NCBI GenBank assembly: GCA_018816605.1
Contig: JAHIVS010000186.1
Location: 1 to 15,584, forward strand
Direction of reading: 5' to 3'
DNA: 15,584 nucleotides
Origin: Pseudomonadota bacterium
GTDB lineage: Bacteria > Desulfobacterota > Desulfobacteria > Desulfobacterales > Desulfobacteraceae
Shown piece by piece: positions 1 to 7,670 of this stretch. The position numbers and the translations under genes were made by a program. The stretch's first letter is position 1; each line of letters begins with the position of its first letter. Below the pieces are notes generated by a model. That model was not told the origin of the DNA. It worked only from the letters and a program-made list of their open reading frames with translations, and ran no database searches.

Positions 1-82
1 CAATCCCGATACCCAGCACCTTGTTAAAGGGCAGAAATTCAAGGTAGTATTCTTTGATTTTTTCCAGAACCTGTGTGCGCAT
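1..82 (-). CDS. N-terminal fragment of an unidentified protein, possibly a PaaI-like thioesterase
   Basis: Only the first 27 codons lie in the window; the gene runs off the left edge. It starts with ATG at 82 and reads MRTQVLEKIKEYYLEF, then LPFNKVLGIGI. An AGGA ribosome-binding site sits 7 bases upstream of the ATG, within GGAAAGGATTTCACC, so the start is well supported. The LPFNKVLGI segment resembles the N-terminus of hotdog-fold thioesterases of the PaaI/DUF4442 kind, where an amphipathic helix precedes 'PFN..LG'. That assignment is only a resemblance in a short fragment. The gene follows the methyltransferase gene on the same strand after 77 bases and may share its transcript. Confidence 0.55.
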   Translation of the reverse strand, partial: MRTQVLEKIKEYYLEFLPFNKVLGIGI

Positions 83-159
83 GGTGAAATCCTTTCCATA
101 GGGTAATTAGGGGGTCTTGAGTCAAACACTTTTTGCTGAAGCCGGCAAGCCTAAAACTT

Positions 160-771
160 TTATTTTTTCTGGAGCGCACCAAGGGTCTGGGTCATTTCAA
201 GCTCAGTATACATGCCGGTAGCAATGGCCTGCTCATATACCTGCCGGGGTGCCTGACCGCCCTTGGCAGGATCCAAAAAAACATCATGGATCACCAGAAG
301 CCCCTTGGACAAAAGATGGGGGGACCAGGTCAGAAAATCGGCATGGGCTGCTTCATAGGAATGACCGCCATCAATAAAAACCATGGACAAAGGGGTCTGC
401 CACATTTTGCCCACCACCACGGATGTGGAAACAATGGGAATGACCGTATCTTCAAGCTTGGTTTTTTTTAGGGTTTCCCGGAAAAAAGGAAGGGTATTGA
501 CCCCTCCGGTCCGCTCATCAAACAATTCCGGATCAAAGTATTCCTCGCCCGGCTGCTGCTCCTCTGATCCCGTATGGTGGTCTATTGAATACAGGATGGC
601 GTTGTTTTTCTGGCAGGCCCTGCCGATGATGACCGCCGATTTTCCGCAATAGCTGCCGATTTCAAGGACAGGGCCCATTAGCGACGCCCTGGAAGCCAGG
701 TCAAAAAGCCTGTGGGCTTCGGCTTCATTCATGAAGCCTTTAATGGTATTAATAATTTTCATATCAATCAT
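160..771 (-). CDS. Class I SAM-dependent methyltransferase (Methyltransf_24-like)
   Basis: The product is about 203 residues and probably cytosolic. Counting from a possible TTG start at 777, the glycine-rich SAM-binding motif I is VLEIGSYCGKSAV at residues 37-49. An acidic motif with SIDHHTG follows at 64-70, and the VFIDGGHSYEAAHADF block at 133-148 is characteristic of the Methyltransf_24/TylF-like group. A late VIHDVF strand lies at 162-167. The substrate cannot be told from the sequence. The ATG at 771 overlaps the end of ftsK (stop 766-764), so translation is probably coupled. TTG 777 and ATG 762 are alternatives, and none has a strong Shine-Dalgarno. No frameshift or missing motif is seen. 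Fold and cofactor are confident; the biological role is unknown. Confidence 0.85.
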   Translation of the reverse strand: MIDMKIINTIKGFMNEAEAHRLFDLASRASLMGPVLEIGSYCGKSAVIIGRACQKNNAILYSIDHHTGSEEQQPGEEYFDPELFDERTGGVNTLPFFRETLKKTKLEDTVIPIVSTSVVVGKMWQTPLSMVFIDGGHSYEAAHADFLTWSPHLLSKGLLVIHDVFLDPAKGGQAPRQVYEQAIATGMYTELEMTQTLGALQKK

Positions 772-3073
772 CGTCAAAGTTTCTCACAAGGACTTCCCGT
801 TGTTTGGCGCCAATCTGGGGGCCGACAATTCCCTCGTGCTCCATCATTTCAATGAGCCTTGCGGCTCTGTTATAACCGATGCGCATCCGGCGCTGTACAT
901 AGGAGATGGACGCCTGCCGTGATTGTGTCACAAGGGCTACGGCTTCATCATATTTTGCATCATATTCTGCGTCATCAAACTCTTTTGCCTCCTCCTCCCC
1001 TTCTCCCATGGTGACACTCTCATCATAATCCGGCTTTCGCTGTTCTTTTAAAAATCCGGTAATTCTTGCTATCTCTTTTTCAGAGATATACGCCCCCTGT
1101 ATCCGCATGAGCTTTCCGGTTCCCGGCGGGCAGAAAAGCATGTCACCATTTCCCAGAAGGCTTTCAGCCCCGCCCTGGTCAATGATAATCCGGGCATCGA
1201 TCTTGGACGAAACCTGGAAAGAAATCCGGGTGGGAAAATTGGCTTTGATGGTGCCGGTGAGCACATCGGCCGAAGGCCTTTGTGTGGCCAGAATGATGTG
1301 GATTCCGGCGGCCCTGGCCATCTGGGCGAGCCGTGTCAGGGCATACTCCACATCCTTTGAGGCCACCATCATCAGATCACCCAGCTCATCCACAATCACC
1401 ACAATAAAGGGAAGGGGCTCGGGCGGAGGCGCCTGTTTATCATCATCGGCCACCAAAGCCCATTTTTTCATTTCTTCCCTGACCATCTCATTGTACTGGT
1501 CCAGGTTTCTTAAACCGCTTTCTTCCAGAAGCTCATACCGGCGCTCCATTTCCCGAACCGCCCAGAAAAGGGCGTTGGTTGCCTTCTTCATATCCGTCAC
1601 CACAGGAGATATCAAATGGGGAATATCGTTGTAAACAGACAATTCAATGCGTTTGGGATCAATCATGATCAGCTTGACCTCATCCGGAGTGGCCTTGTAC
1701 AACAGGCTGATAATCATGGAATTTAAGCCCACGCTCTTGCCGGTTCCTGTTGCGCCGGCAATGAGCAGATGGGGCATCTTGTCCATCTGGGTGGCAACGG
1801 GTTTTCCCAAAAGATCTTTTCCAAGACCCAGCGTCAGCAGGGATGTAGACTGGACAAAGGCCTTTGAAGAAATCATCTCCCTCAGGTTGACCAGCTCCCG
1901 CTCTTCATTGGGAATTTCTATGCCCACCACGTCCCGGCCAGGGATTGGGGCCACGATTCGGATACTGATGGCACTCAGGGCCAGGGCCAGGTCATCGGAA
2001 AGACCCACGATCTTGCTCAACTTTATCCCAGGGGCCGGACGGTATTCAAAAGTGGTAATAACAGGCCCTGGTAGAATTTCCACCACCTCGCCGGCCACAT
2101 TAAAATCCTTGAGTTTTTCCTCAAGAATTCTGGCCTTTTCCTGGAGGACCTGGGTATCAATCTGCCGGTGGATTCTGGGTTTCTCATCTAAAAAAGAGAG
2201 CTTGGGCAGAATAAAATCGGCTTTCCCCCGGATATCCTTGATAATAGGGTCACAGACATATTCAGCATCATCGGGCTCCAGCGCCACAATGGTTGGCGCA
2301 AAAAGGTCATCCAGGGGGATGCTCTCCTGATTTTTCGGTAACACTTTTTCGGGAATTTTAATCATTGGTTTTTTGAGCCCAGGTACCGGGGTGATATCGA
2401 TCTGTTCCTGAGCAGGCCCACCTTTGCCACGGGTATTGCTGGCCCGGTCAAGCTTCACCTTATTTCTGTCTTCCCGGAACCGGCTTATCCTGAGCTTAAT
2501 ATAGTCTGTAAATTCCCTGAAATCCTCTTTTACCGTGCCCATCAAATGAAGGGCTTTTTGATAGACAAACAAGGCAAGGGCAACCAGGGAGATTCCCGTT
2601 GCAAGGGTAAACCCAATGACCATAAAAAAAATCAGGATGGTAATACACCCTAGGGTATTGGTATATTTTAGCAGAAAAGCGCTTAGCCCCCGGCCGATCA
2701 CACCGCCGGCAGAAATTATGGTGTGGGAAAACCCGTAGGCATCCTTGAATAAAAACAAAATGCTGCCGGTGCTGATCATCAGAACCATTCCCCCTGCCAG
2801 GGTCAGCCAGATTATTTTAGAAGAGCGCTCTTTGAGATACCAGAGGCTGAGCAAAGACAGAACAAGGGGTACCCACAGGGCGCCCAGTCCGAAAAGATAC
2901 ACAAAGGCGCCTGCCACATGGGCGCCCACGAGGCCAAACAGGTTATGCACAATTGGCGGAACCGTGGAAAATCCGTTCCCGATGCAAGGATCGGCAGCAT
3001 CATAGGAAAAAAGACTGACCGCCGTAAGAATAATGGAAAACAACAACAAAATGCCATATAATTCTTTTTTCAT
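764..3073 (-). CDS. ftsK: DNA translocase FtsK
   Basis: Septum-anchored ATPase that pumps chromosomal DNA through the closing division septum and works with the XerCD/dif system. The 769-residue product has an N-terminal membrane region with about four hydrophobic segments (roughly 5-23, 55-78, 85-108, 140-172) and a short charged linker to about 300. The alpha/beta motor domain follows: Walker A GATGTGKS at 440-447, the IDPKR segment near 471-475, and Walker B IVVIVDEL with the acidic pair around 562-563. The C-terminal winged-helix gamma domain, which reads KOPS DNA sequences, is at about 705-766 (SRQASISYVQRRMRIGYNRA). The linker is far shorter than in E. coli FtsK, as is usual outside enterics (SpoIIIE-like length). 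Its ATG overlaps the TGA of the RNase J gene as ATGA, so it is probably translationally coupled to it. Confidence 0.97.
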   Translation of the reverse strand: MKKELYGILLLFSIILTAVSLFSYDAADPCIGNGFSTVPPIVHNLFGLVGAHVAGAFVYLFGLGALWVPLVLSLLSLWYLKERSSKIIWLTLAGGMVLMISTGSILFLFKDAYGFSHTIISAGGVIGRGLSAFLLKYTNTLGCITILIFFMVIGFTLATGISLVALALFVYQKALHLMGTVKEDFREFTDYIKLRISRFREDRNKVKLDRASNTRGKGGPAQEQIDITPVPGLKKPMIKIPEKVLPKNQESIPLDDLFAPTIVALEPDDAEYVCDPIIKDIRGKADFILPKLSFLDEKPRIHRQIDTQVLQEKARILEEKLKDFNVAGEVVEILPGPVITTFEYRPAPGIKLSKIVGLSDDLALALSAISIRIVAPIPGRDVVGIEIPNEERELVNLREMISSKAFVQSTSLLTLGLGKDLLGKPVATQMDKMPHLLIAGATGTGKSVGLNSMIISLLYKATPDEVKLIMIDPKRIELSVYNDIPHLISPVVTDMKKATNALFWAVREMERRYELLEESGLRNLDQYNEMVREEMKKWALVADDDKQAPPPEPLPFIVVIVDELGDLMMVASKDVEYALTRLAQMARAAGIHIILATQRPSADVLTGTIKANFPTRISFQVSSKIDARIIIDQGGAESLLGNGDMLFCPPGTGKLMRIQGAYISEKEIARITGFLKEQRKPDYDESVTMGEGEEEAKEFDDAEYDAKYDEAVALVTQSRQASISYVQRRMRIGYNRAARLIEMMEHEGIVGPQIGAKQREVLVRNFDDD

Positions 3074-4719
3074 ACTTCAATAACAATGGGAACGATCAAG
3101 GGTTTGCGGTTAATGGCAAAGGCAAAATATTGTTTGAGTTCCCGGGAAAGTTTTTTGCGAATCAGATCTACCCTGGATTCCAGTCCCGCCTCAACCTCTT
3201 CAACAATCTCAAGGATCACGCACTGGGCATCGTCCACCAAATGGCCCGTGGCAGAATCAAAAACAAATCCCTTGGAAATCAATTCCGGTCCATAGAGCAC
3301 CACCCCTGTTTCTTCGTCAATGATCAGGGTGACCACCACAAGCCCGCCCTCGGAAAGCTCCCGGCGCTCCTTGAGAACACTTCTGCCCACATCCCCGATC
3401 CCTTTTCCGTCCACAAGAATCCTTCCGGTGTGAACCTTTCCTTCAATACGGCCGCTTTCCTGATCAAAAACAATGACGTTACCGTCCTCGGCCACAAGGA
3501 CATTCTCCCTTGCAAGCCCCATTTTCTCTGCCAGTCGGGCATGGATGACCAGATGACGATACTCGCCGTGGATGGGGATAAAATACCTGGGTTTGGTCAG
3601 GTTCAGCATGAGCCTGAGCTCTTCCTGGTGGCCATGGCCCGAGGCATGGATCTGGGCAACCTTTGAATAAACGACTTCTGCTCCCCGCCGATACAGCTTG
3701 TTAATGATATTTCCAATGGCTTTTTCATTGCCCGGGATATGTTTGGAAGAGAGAATGACCGTATCTTTTTTCTTAATATTAATATGCCGGTGAATTCCAG
3801 AGGCCATGCGAACCAATGCGGACATGGGTTCCCCCTGGCTTCCCGTGGTGATGATGATCACTTTGTCATCTGCACAGGAATTGATCTGTTTGATATCCCG
3901 GATCATGCTGGGGGGACATTTGATATACCCAAGGCTTGTGGCAACAGAGACGATCTGTTCCATGCTCCGGCCGTTGAAAATGATTTTGCGGTTGTTGTGG
4001 ATGGCAATGTCAATCACCTGCTGAATCCTGGATACATTGGATGCAAACAAGGCCACAATCACCCTGCCCGGTGCCACTGCAATCAATTTGCCAAGATTTC
4101 TGGCCACCTCCTGCTCGGACATGGTATATCCTTCCACCTCGGCATTGGTGGAATCGGACATCAAGGCCAAAACCCCTTCTTCCCCGAATCGGGCAAAGCT
4201 GGAGATATCTGTATTTTTCATCTTATCGGCATTGTGGCTGATGCGAAAATCGCCGGTGTGGACCACCAGGCCTTCCGGAGTTTTAATGGCAAGACCGACG
4301 CCGTCTATGGTGGAATGGCTCACCCGGATAAATTCAATTTCAAAGGGATCTATGGAAAGGGTTTCCCCCGGATTGACCAGGTTCAGATCAATGTGCTTGT
4401 TCAGGTCAAACTCCACCAGCTTGTTTCTGACAATCCCCAGGGTAAATGCAGTGCCGTAAACCGGAAGCCGAATTTCCTTTAACAGATAGGGCAAGGCCCC
4501 GATATGGTCTTCATGGGCATGGGTGAGAATGATCCCCTGAACCTTGTCTCGATTTTCCCGGATATAATCCATGGCCGGAATAACAATATCCACCCCCAGC
4601 ATATAATCTTCCGGAAACATGAGACCGGCGTCAATGATAAACATCACATCGCCGTATTCCACCACCATCATGTTCAGGCCTATCTCACCCAGACCGCCAA
4701 GGGGTATTATTTTAAGCAT
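3070..4719 (-). CDS. rnj: Ribonuclease J (metallo-beta-lactamase/beta-CASP RNase)
   Basis: A 549-residue RNase J, combining endonuclease and 5'-3' exonuclease activity in mRNA decay and rRNA maturation in the cytosol. The zinc-binding signature THAHEDH is at 66-72, followed by HTGDF at 154-158 and the SDSTNAE segment at 189-195. The beta-CASP region includes TGSQGEP (292-298) and HASGHGHQEEL (358-368), then the PIHGEYRHL block (382-390). The RNase J C-terminal domain runs from about 450 to the end. Length and motif order match the family closely. The start at ATG 4719 is preceded by AGGTTGGATCA, a moderate ribosome-binding site. The RNase J-FtsK gene pair is tightly packed, with the TGA of this gene overlapping the ftsK ATG. 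Confidence 0.96.
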   Translation of the reverse strand: MLKIIPLGGLGEIGLNMMVVEYGDVMFIIDAGLMFPEDYMLGVDIVIPAMDYIRENRDKVQGIILTHAHEDHIGALPYLLKEIRLPVYGTAFTLGIVRNKLVEFDLNKHIDLNLVNPGETLSIDPFEIEFIRVSHSTIDGVGLAIKTPEGLVVHTGDFRISHNADKMKNTDISSFARFGEEGVLALMSDSTNAEVEGYTMSEQEVARNLGKLIAVAPGRVIVALFASNVSRIQQVIDIAIHNNRKIIFNGRSMEQIVSVATSLGYIKCPPSMIRDIKQINSCADDKVIIITTGSQGEPMSALVRMASGIHRHINIKKKDTVILSSKHIPGNEKAIGNIINKLYRRGAEVVYSKVAQIHASGHGHQEELRLMLNLTKPRYFIPIHGEYRHLVIHARLAEKMGLARENVLVAEDGNVIVFDQESGRIEGKVHTGRILVDGKGIGDVGRSVLKERRELSEGGLVVVTLIIDEETGVVLYGPELISKGFVFDSATGHLVDDAQCVILEIVEEVEAGLESRVDLIRKKLSRELKQYFAFAINRKPLIVPIVIEV

Positions 4720-4740
4720 TGATCCAACCTAGATATTTTT

Positions 4741-5073
4741 TTAAATGCAGATGGAAAGCTTTTCCAGGATGGCATCTGTCTGATCGATCAACCAGTCACG
4801 CTGCTCCTTTCCGGCATAGCCCATGCAATCGCATTTGATGTTTTTTTTAATCCTCACAAGAAGCTCACAAGACAATTGGCTTTCTTCCAGCATCAGGGCA
4901 AACACATGGGGTCCGCAGGCTTCATGGGACTTCTGGACAGGGGTGAGTAACTCCCCATCCAGCGCAAGCCAGTATATCCCCTCAATGGCAGCAGGTTCCA
5001 GATACTTGTCAAGGTAATCCTTTAAGCATTGAAAGTCTTTGGGGCTTAGCCCGTCTATTACATATTGTTTCAT
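4741..5073 (-). CDS. Small conserved-type hypothetical protein with a CxC motif
   Basis: A protein of about 110 residues that I cannot assign to a named family. It is acidic, begins MKQYVIDGLSPKDF, and has an IEGIYWLAL segment, a SCELLVRIKKNIKCDCMGYA core and an EQRDWLIDQTDAILEKL C-terminal helix. Four cysteines (CGPH, SCEL and the CDC pair) could bind metal, but nothing proves it. There is no signal peptide or membrane segment. It is cotranscribable with RNase J, ending 21 bases before that start, so a role near RNA processing is possible but only inferred from position. ATG 5073 is preferred because the MKQY start looks natural. ATG 5091 adds six residues, and neither has a clear Shine-Dalgarno. 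Confidence 0.75.
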   Translation of the reverse strand: MKQYVIDGLSPKDFQCLKDYLDKYLEPAAIEGIYWLALDGELLTPVQKSHEACGPHVFALMLEESQLSCELLVRIKKNIKCDCMGYAGKEQRDWLIDQTDAILEKLSICI

Positions 5074-5128
5074 ACCAAATCTAATTAGCATAATTTTGTT
5101 TCAATATGCAACCGGTAATAATCGAACT

Positions 5129-6013
5129 TCAGGCAGGAGCTCCGGGCTTTTTTCTTAAGGCCAGAAAATTGCCCCCCAGAACAAGAAAAAGACCGGCGAT
5201 GGAATAAAAATTCCAGACATATCCTTCGACAAAGGAAGAAATAATCAGGGCCACCACCGGCACCACCATGATGGCATAGGAGGCTTTGTCCGGTCCGATG
5301 GATCCGATGAGGGTCAGATAACACCCAAAGGCGATAATGGACCCGAATACCGATAAAAAGACGAGGGAGCCCACATAGGGAAGGGAAAATGAAAAGGTAA
5401 ACTCCTTGCCCAGGCTAAGGGCAATCAAAATCAGGAAAAGGGTGCCGTATCCCATGCCATAGGCATTGGCCTGAATCACAGGAATGTTTTTTTTTGTGTT
5501 GCGTGCTGAAATTATATTGCCGAAAGAAGCCAGCAGCACACTGGAAAATCCCAGGACAAGGCCCAGTACTCCTTTATCTGCCAGATGGAAAGACTTTATT
5601 TCCGGCATAAAAATCAAAAGGAGTCCCGCAATTCCGGACACGGCACCGATAATTAATTTTTTTTCCAGGGGAGATCCCAGAAAAAGGGTTCCAAGGGCCA
5701 TGTTGAAAAATACAATGGAAGAAAAAAGGACGGCCACAAGACCGGAAGTCAGATAAACTTCCGCCAGATACACCAGCCAGTAGTTGAGGGAAAACAAAAA
5801 CATACCCAAAAGGGCCATGAAAAGATGCTCTTTGACGGTAAACCTCAGGGTCAGCCCCTTGAGTTTGCAAAAAAGAACCAAGAGGACTGCGGCAAGACCG
5901 AACCGATAGATAACCGACACGATGGGCTCCACAGATCCCAGTTGATACTTGATGCCGATCCAGGTGGATCCCCAGACCAGAATAGTAATAATATAGAGGC
6001 TTATATTTTTCAT
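5129..6013 (-). CDS. EamA/DMT-family inner-membrane transporter
   Basis: A polytopic membrane protein of about 294 residues in the drug/metabolite transporter superfamily. Members export amino acids, metabolites or drugs; the substrate here is unknown. About ten hydrophobic helices form two EamA repeats, the first starting with the typical VWGSTWIGIKYQLG and the second beginning around residue 145 (LGLVLGFSSVLLASFGNII). It ends with GGNFLALRKKPGAPA, a basic cytoplasmic tail. ATG 6013 (MKNISLYIITILVWGSTW) is preferred because GGGAAAA lies just upstream and it gives the usual EamA N-terminus. ATG 6025 adds four residues without a ribosome-binding site. The gene is divergent from a MocR-type regulator across about 100 bases, an arrangement that suggests the regulator controls it. 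Confidence 0.9.
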   Translation of the reverse strand: MKNISLYIITILVWGSTWIGIKYQLGSVEPIVSVIYRFGLAAVLLVLFCKLKGLTLRFTVKEHLFMALLGMFLFSLNYWLVYLAEVYLTSGLVAVLFSSIVFFNMALGTLFLGSPLEKKLIIGAVSGIAGLLLIFMPEIKSFHLADKGVLGLVLGFSSVLLASFGNIISARNTKKNIPVIQANAYGMGYGTLFLILIALSLGKEFTFSFSLPYVGSLVFLSVFGSIIAFGCYLTLIGSIGPDKASYAIMVVPVVALIISSFVEGYVWNFYSIAGLFLVLGGNFLALRKKPGAPA

Positions 6014-6025
6014 TTGTTTTCCCAT

Positions 6026-6126
6026 ACTAAATCATTGATTTTGTGCCGAGTATATATTAAACAGAAATGAAAAACAGTTACAGAAGATAATCTTATCAAC
6101 CATAACAGATCGCGGATCAAATAAAA
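6026..6126. promoter_or_regulatory. Divergent promoter region between EamA transporter and MocR regulator
   Basis: AT-rich spacer between two divergent starts, expected to hold both promoters and the regulator's operator. On the minus strand TATACT at 6054-6049 is a good -10 candidate for the transporter, though no good -35 sits at the right distance. The inverted repeat GATAA-tc-TTATC at 6086-6097 and the flanking GTTACAG (6077-6083) and ATAACAG (6102-6108) half-sites could be where the MocR protein binds. The promoter placement is inferred, not demonstrated. Confidence 0.45.
6086..6097. repeat. Short inverted repeat, candidate regulator operator
   Basis: GATAATCTTATC has perfect 5-base arms (GATAA/TTATC) around a 2-base centre, 29 bases upstream of the MocR start. 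Short AT-rich palindromes occur by chance, so the operator role rests mainly on position between divergent regulator and transporter genes. Confidence 0.3.
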
Positions 6127-7575
6127 TTGGCTGTTAACTTTCGATATGTGGCCCTTGCCGATGAAATCCAGGAAAACATCATGGCGGGACTTTTTTCCCC
6201 CGGTGAAAAGCTTCCTTCCCTGAGAAAACTCCACAACAACCTGGGACTAAGCGTTTCCACCATCCACCAGGCCTATATAGAACTTGAAAAACGCGGCCGG
6301 GTCGAGGCCAGGGAAAAATCGGGCTTCTATGTCAAGGCCCTGGACGCAAGCCCCCTTGGCAAACCCGCCAGGGGAAAAGAAGATGCCAGGCCCAGCCGGG
6401 TGAAGGTAAACGCCCTGGCTGAAACCATTCTTTCAGATCTTCAGTCCGATGAGATCCTCCAGCTGGGGGCCGCCATGCCCTCAAAGGAACTCATGCCCAT
6501 CAAGCAGCTGTCCCGGATTTTAAAATCCCTCCCCTCAACCGAACTTGGGGAATGCATGGGCAATTATGATGTCTGCGCCGGCTTTTCAGGACTTCGGGAA
6601 GCCATCGCCAAGCGGATGCTGGGATATGCCTGTATGATTTGTGCAAGCGATGTGGTCACCACCAATGGGTGCCTGGAAGCGGTCAGCCTGTGCCTGAGGG
6701 CTGTTGCCAGCCCCGGTGATACCATTCTGGTGGAATCCCCTGTATTCCATTGTTTTTTGCAGCTCATAGAAGACTTGAATATGTATGTTGTGGAGCTACC
6801 CGGCTGCCCGGAAACCGGCATTGATCCGGCTGCCTTTGAAACGGCGGTATCTTCCAAACAGATAAAAGCCTGCCTTTTGAACCCCAATTTTCAGAACCCT
6901 CTGGGGTCGGTTATTTCCACAGAAAATAAACGGACCATCCTCAATATTGCCAATTCCCACGATTTGCCCATCATTGAAGACGATATCTACGGAGATCTTT
7001 ATTTTGGGGCGAAAAGGCCCACCACCTTTAAAAGCATGGATACCCGGGGGCTTGTCCTGTATTGTTCTTCTTTCTCAAAAACATTGGCACCGGGCCTGAG
7101 AACCGGATGGACCCTTCCGGGTCGCTTTAAACGCCAGGTAATCCGCATGAAACTGAACTCCCTGCTTTCGGCGCCCAATATCAATCACCGAATTGTGGCC
7201 CGGTTTATCGACACCGGGGCCTATGACCGCCATTTGAGAAAACTGAGAAACCAGATCAAAAACCAGGCCTCGGCCATTGCCATTGCCGTTGCAAACCATT
7301 TCCCCGCAGACACCCAGATTACCTTTCCCAGGGGAGGGCTGTTTATCTGGATTGTTTTAAATAAAAAAATTGATACCATGGTCATTTATCAGAAAGCCTA
7401 CGGGCAGAACATCTCTATCCTGCCCGGTGTCATCTGCTCTTCATCGGACCGGTACCTGCATTGCCTGAGAATCAACATCGGCATCAAATGGAGCCCACGA
7501 CTGGAAAAGGGTATCCACCTGCTGGGACAACTTGTGAAAGAAGAATACAAAAACAACGACCTGGCATTCACATAA
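6127..7575 (+). CDS. MocR-type transcriptional regulator (GntR wHTH fused to aminotransferase-like domain)
   Basis: A 482-residue fusion. Residues 5-70 are a GntR winged helix-turn-helix (ALADEIQENI, GEKLPSLRKL, LSVSTIHQAYIELEKRG). Residues about 105-470 form a fold-type I, class I aminotransferase domain. PLP-site residues are visible: QNPLG (256-260), the aspartate and tyrosine of EDDIYGD (284-290), the Schiff-base lysine K318 in SSFSKTLAPGLRTGW, and a late arginine in HCLRINIG that would bind a carboxylate. Known MocR proteins sense PLP or an amino acid and usually regulate a neighbouring divergent gene, here the EamA transporter. The start is TTG 6127: an in-frame stop lies at 6103-6105, and the first ATG (6181) would remove part of the DNA-binding domain. 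It converges on the rhodanese-DsbD gene with a 95-base gap. Confidence 0.93.
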   Translation: MAVNFRYVALADEIQENIMAGLFSPGEKLPSLRKLHNNLGLSVSTIHQAYIELEKRGRVEAREKSGFYVKALDASPLGKPARGKEDARPSRVKVNALAETILSDLQSDEILQLGAAMPSKELMPIKQLSRILKSLPSTELGECMGNYDVCAGFSGLREAIAKRMLGYACMICASDVVTTNGCLEAVSLCLRAVASPGDTILVESPVFHCFLQLIEDLNMYVVELPGCPETGIDPAAFETAVSSKQIKACLLNPNFQNPLGSVISTENKRTILNIANSHDLPIIEDDIYGDLYFGAKRPTTFKSMDTRGLVLYCSSFSKTLAPGLRTGWTLPGRFKRQVIRMKLNSLLSAPNINHRIVARFIDTGAYDRHLRKLRNQIKNQASAIAIAVANHFPADTQITFPRGGLFIWIVLNKKIDTMVIYQKAYGQNISILPGVICSSSDRYLHCLRINIGIKWSPRLEKGIHLLGQLVKEEYKNNDLAFT

Positions 7576-7670
7576 CAAACCGATGCGGCAATTCCAAAGG
7601 ACAGGTCCAGCTCAGAATATGTGCCGGGACAATTGTCTCCATGGGGTTTAAAAAACCGTTGATACCCGTG

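Noticed and set aside
3739..4482. 247-codon plus-strand open frame
   Set aside because: Antisense shadow of ribonuclease J with no protein-like domain.
7576..7670. Terminator between the convergent MocR and rhodanese-DsbD genes
   Set aside because: Only a 10-base palindrome (GACAATTGTC, 7628-7637) and a weak GGTTT/AAACC stem are present, without a proper GC stem and T-tract.
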